64,000 nt of DNA from Kurthia zopfii (GTDB lineage: Bacteria > Bacillota > Bacilli > Bacillales_A > Planococcaceae), in the NCBI RefSeq assembly GCF_003143955.1, contig NZ_QFVS01000007.1:1-64000 (forward strand). Reading direction: 5' to 3'. Under the pieces are notes generated by a model. It had not been told where the DNA came from. It worked only from the letters and a program-made list of their open reading frames with translations, and searched no databases. Both the position numbers and the translations under genes were made by a program. This document shows positions 63,521-64,000 of the stretch, in pieces (the first letter of the stretch is position 1; every line of letters starts with the position of its first letter).

Positions 63521-63804
63521 TGAAAAGGCATTGTTTTATCAATTCGATACTTTTAATAGATTATTGCATACATTAAACAGAAAATTGGCGAAACAGAAAA
63601 CAGTGAAATATCCCTCTTTATTCAAAATTATCCCAATTAACATCCATTTTTATTCATTACATACACAATTGAGGTTATTTTTATCCATTTTCTGTTAAAA
63701 TAAAACTCATTTCATTTCACAAGTTGCTACTTCACTATATCTTTTTATTCATTTAATATTAAACAACACTTGATAGGACTCACTTTTTACCTACACGAAA
63801 AAAT
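63521..63804. other. Upstream region of citZ
   Basis: No gene. Holds three copies of an AAACAGAAAA-type motif (63575-63584, 63591-63600, and inverted TTTTCTGTT at 63688-63696) and three ATGRATAAAAA-type sequences on the minus strand. No known operator is recognised. Confidence 0.4.
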
Positions 63805-63837
63805 AAAAAACTTAGAGAAATTTTCTCTAAGTTTTTT
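63805..63837. terminator. Bidirectional terminator at the fxsA end
   Basis: ACTTAGAGAAA and TTTCTCTAAGT pair with A and T runs outside. On the minus strand it overlaps the stop codon of the fxsA gene. Confidence 0.85.
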
Positions 63838-64000
63838 ATCTTCTATAAACGACTACATTACTATTTGAATATTTCTTGCGCATCCATTTCTCGATCAATG
63901 GTCTCCATAGTCTTCGAATAGGTTTAAGAATTAACAGAATTCCTAAAATATCCGAGAGGAAACCAGGTAAGACCAATAAAATACCCGCAATGATTAATAA
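63836..64000 (-). CDS. fxsA: FxsA family membrane protein, C-terminal part
   Basis: The last 54 codons of a gene whose start lies beyond the window edge (too short for standard ORF calling). It reads LLIIAGILLVLPGFLSDILG and goes on to a basic C-terminus ending NVVVYRR. The GxLLxxPGFxxDxLG pattern is the mark of FxsA (YtzA) proteins, small inner-membrane proteins. Upstream of citZ and same orientation. The N-terminus cannot be judged. Confidence 0.8.
   Translation of the reverse strand, partial: LLIIAGILLVLPGFLSDILGILLILKPIRRLWRPLIEKWMRKKYSNSNVVVYRR

Noticed and set aside
1-64000. tRNA, rRNA, CRISPR arrays, insertion sequences
   Set aside because: I looked for cloverleaf ends, regular spaced repeats and transposase motifs and found none; the T-box leaders contain no tRNA genes.

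Overview
This AT-rich window comes from a low-GC Gram-positive bacterium of the Bacillales. Nearly all genes lie on the minus strand, in almost the same order as the Bacillus subtilis citZ-to-racE region. Read in the direction of transcription (high to low coordinates), the order is fxsA (partial), citZ, icd, mdh, maoC-like, phoP, phoR, polA, mutM, coaE, gapB, nrdR, dnaB, dnaI, thrS, infC, rpmI, rplT, the ysd genes, ysgA, pheS, pheT, zapA, cvpA, polX, mutS2, yshE, lcfA, fadR, fadB, etfB, etfA, trxA, uvrC, lysC, sdhCAB, thioesterase, marR and racE. Only yslB, rnhC and nsrR are read on the plus strand. From memory of the B. subtilis map, the spore-related genes at these junctions (gerE, ytaF, ytxC, sspI) are absent. 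Together with lysozyme-like proteins carrying DUF5776-type repeats, this suggests a non-sporulating member of the Planococcaceae, perhaps Kurthia. That is inference; no database was searched.

Region by region. 1-6.4 kb: racE, a MarR regulator, a thioesterase, succinate dehydrogenase and yslB. 6.4-10.3 kb: lysC behind a lysine riboswitch, uvrC and trxA. 10.4-15.7 kb: a fatty-acid oxidation block (etfA, etfB, an enoyl-CoA hydratase, fadR, lcfA). 15.8-22.3 kb: a DUF350 gene with a 27-codon companion, mutS2, polX, cvpA, zapA and divergent rnhC. 22.4-28.1 kb: an oligopeptide ABC transporter operon. 28.5-32.3 kb: pheST behind a T-box. 32.3-37.4 kb: an rRNA methyltransferase, an oxidoreductase, argF, an M42 peptidase, a dimeric dUTPase and a DUF1294 gene. 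37.5-45.2 kb: two secreted GH25 lysozyme-like proteins, hmp/nsrR, infC-rpmI-rplT behind an L20-type leader, and a third GH25 protein without a signal peptide. 45.3-52 kb: thrS with T-box, dnaI, dnaB, nrdR, gapB. 52-64 kb: coaE, mutM, polA, phoRP, a MaoC-like gene, mdh, icd, citZ and the end of fxsA.

The clearest regulation is a likely FadR regulon. A dyad ATGAAT-N4-ATTCAT occurs upstream of fadR, twice in tandem upstream of lcfA, and upstream of the thioesterase. This would join acyl-CoA activation, beta-oxidation with its electron transfer flavoprotein, and thioester hydrolysis. Other readable control elements are a lysine riboswitch, two T-boxes, an L20 leader, NsrR-type dyads between hmp and nsrR, an ARG-box-like spacer in the argF promoter and a CcpN-like box on the gapB -10.

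The window has no rRNA, tRNA, CRISPR array, transposase or prophage that I can see. Nothing amounts to a clearly new multi-gene system. The most interesting items are the nested-hairpin element in the gerE position, the 27-codon membrane peptide, the GH25/DUF5776 family and several unexplained dyads.
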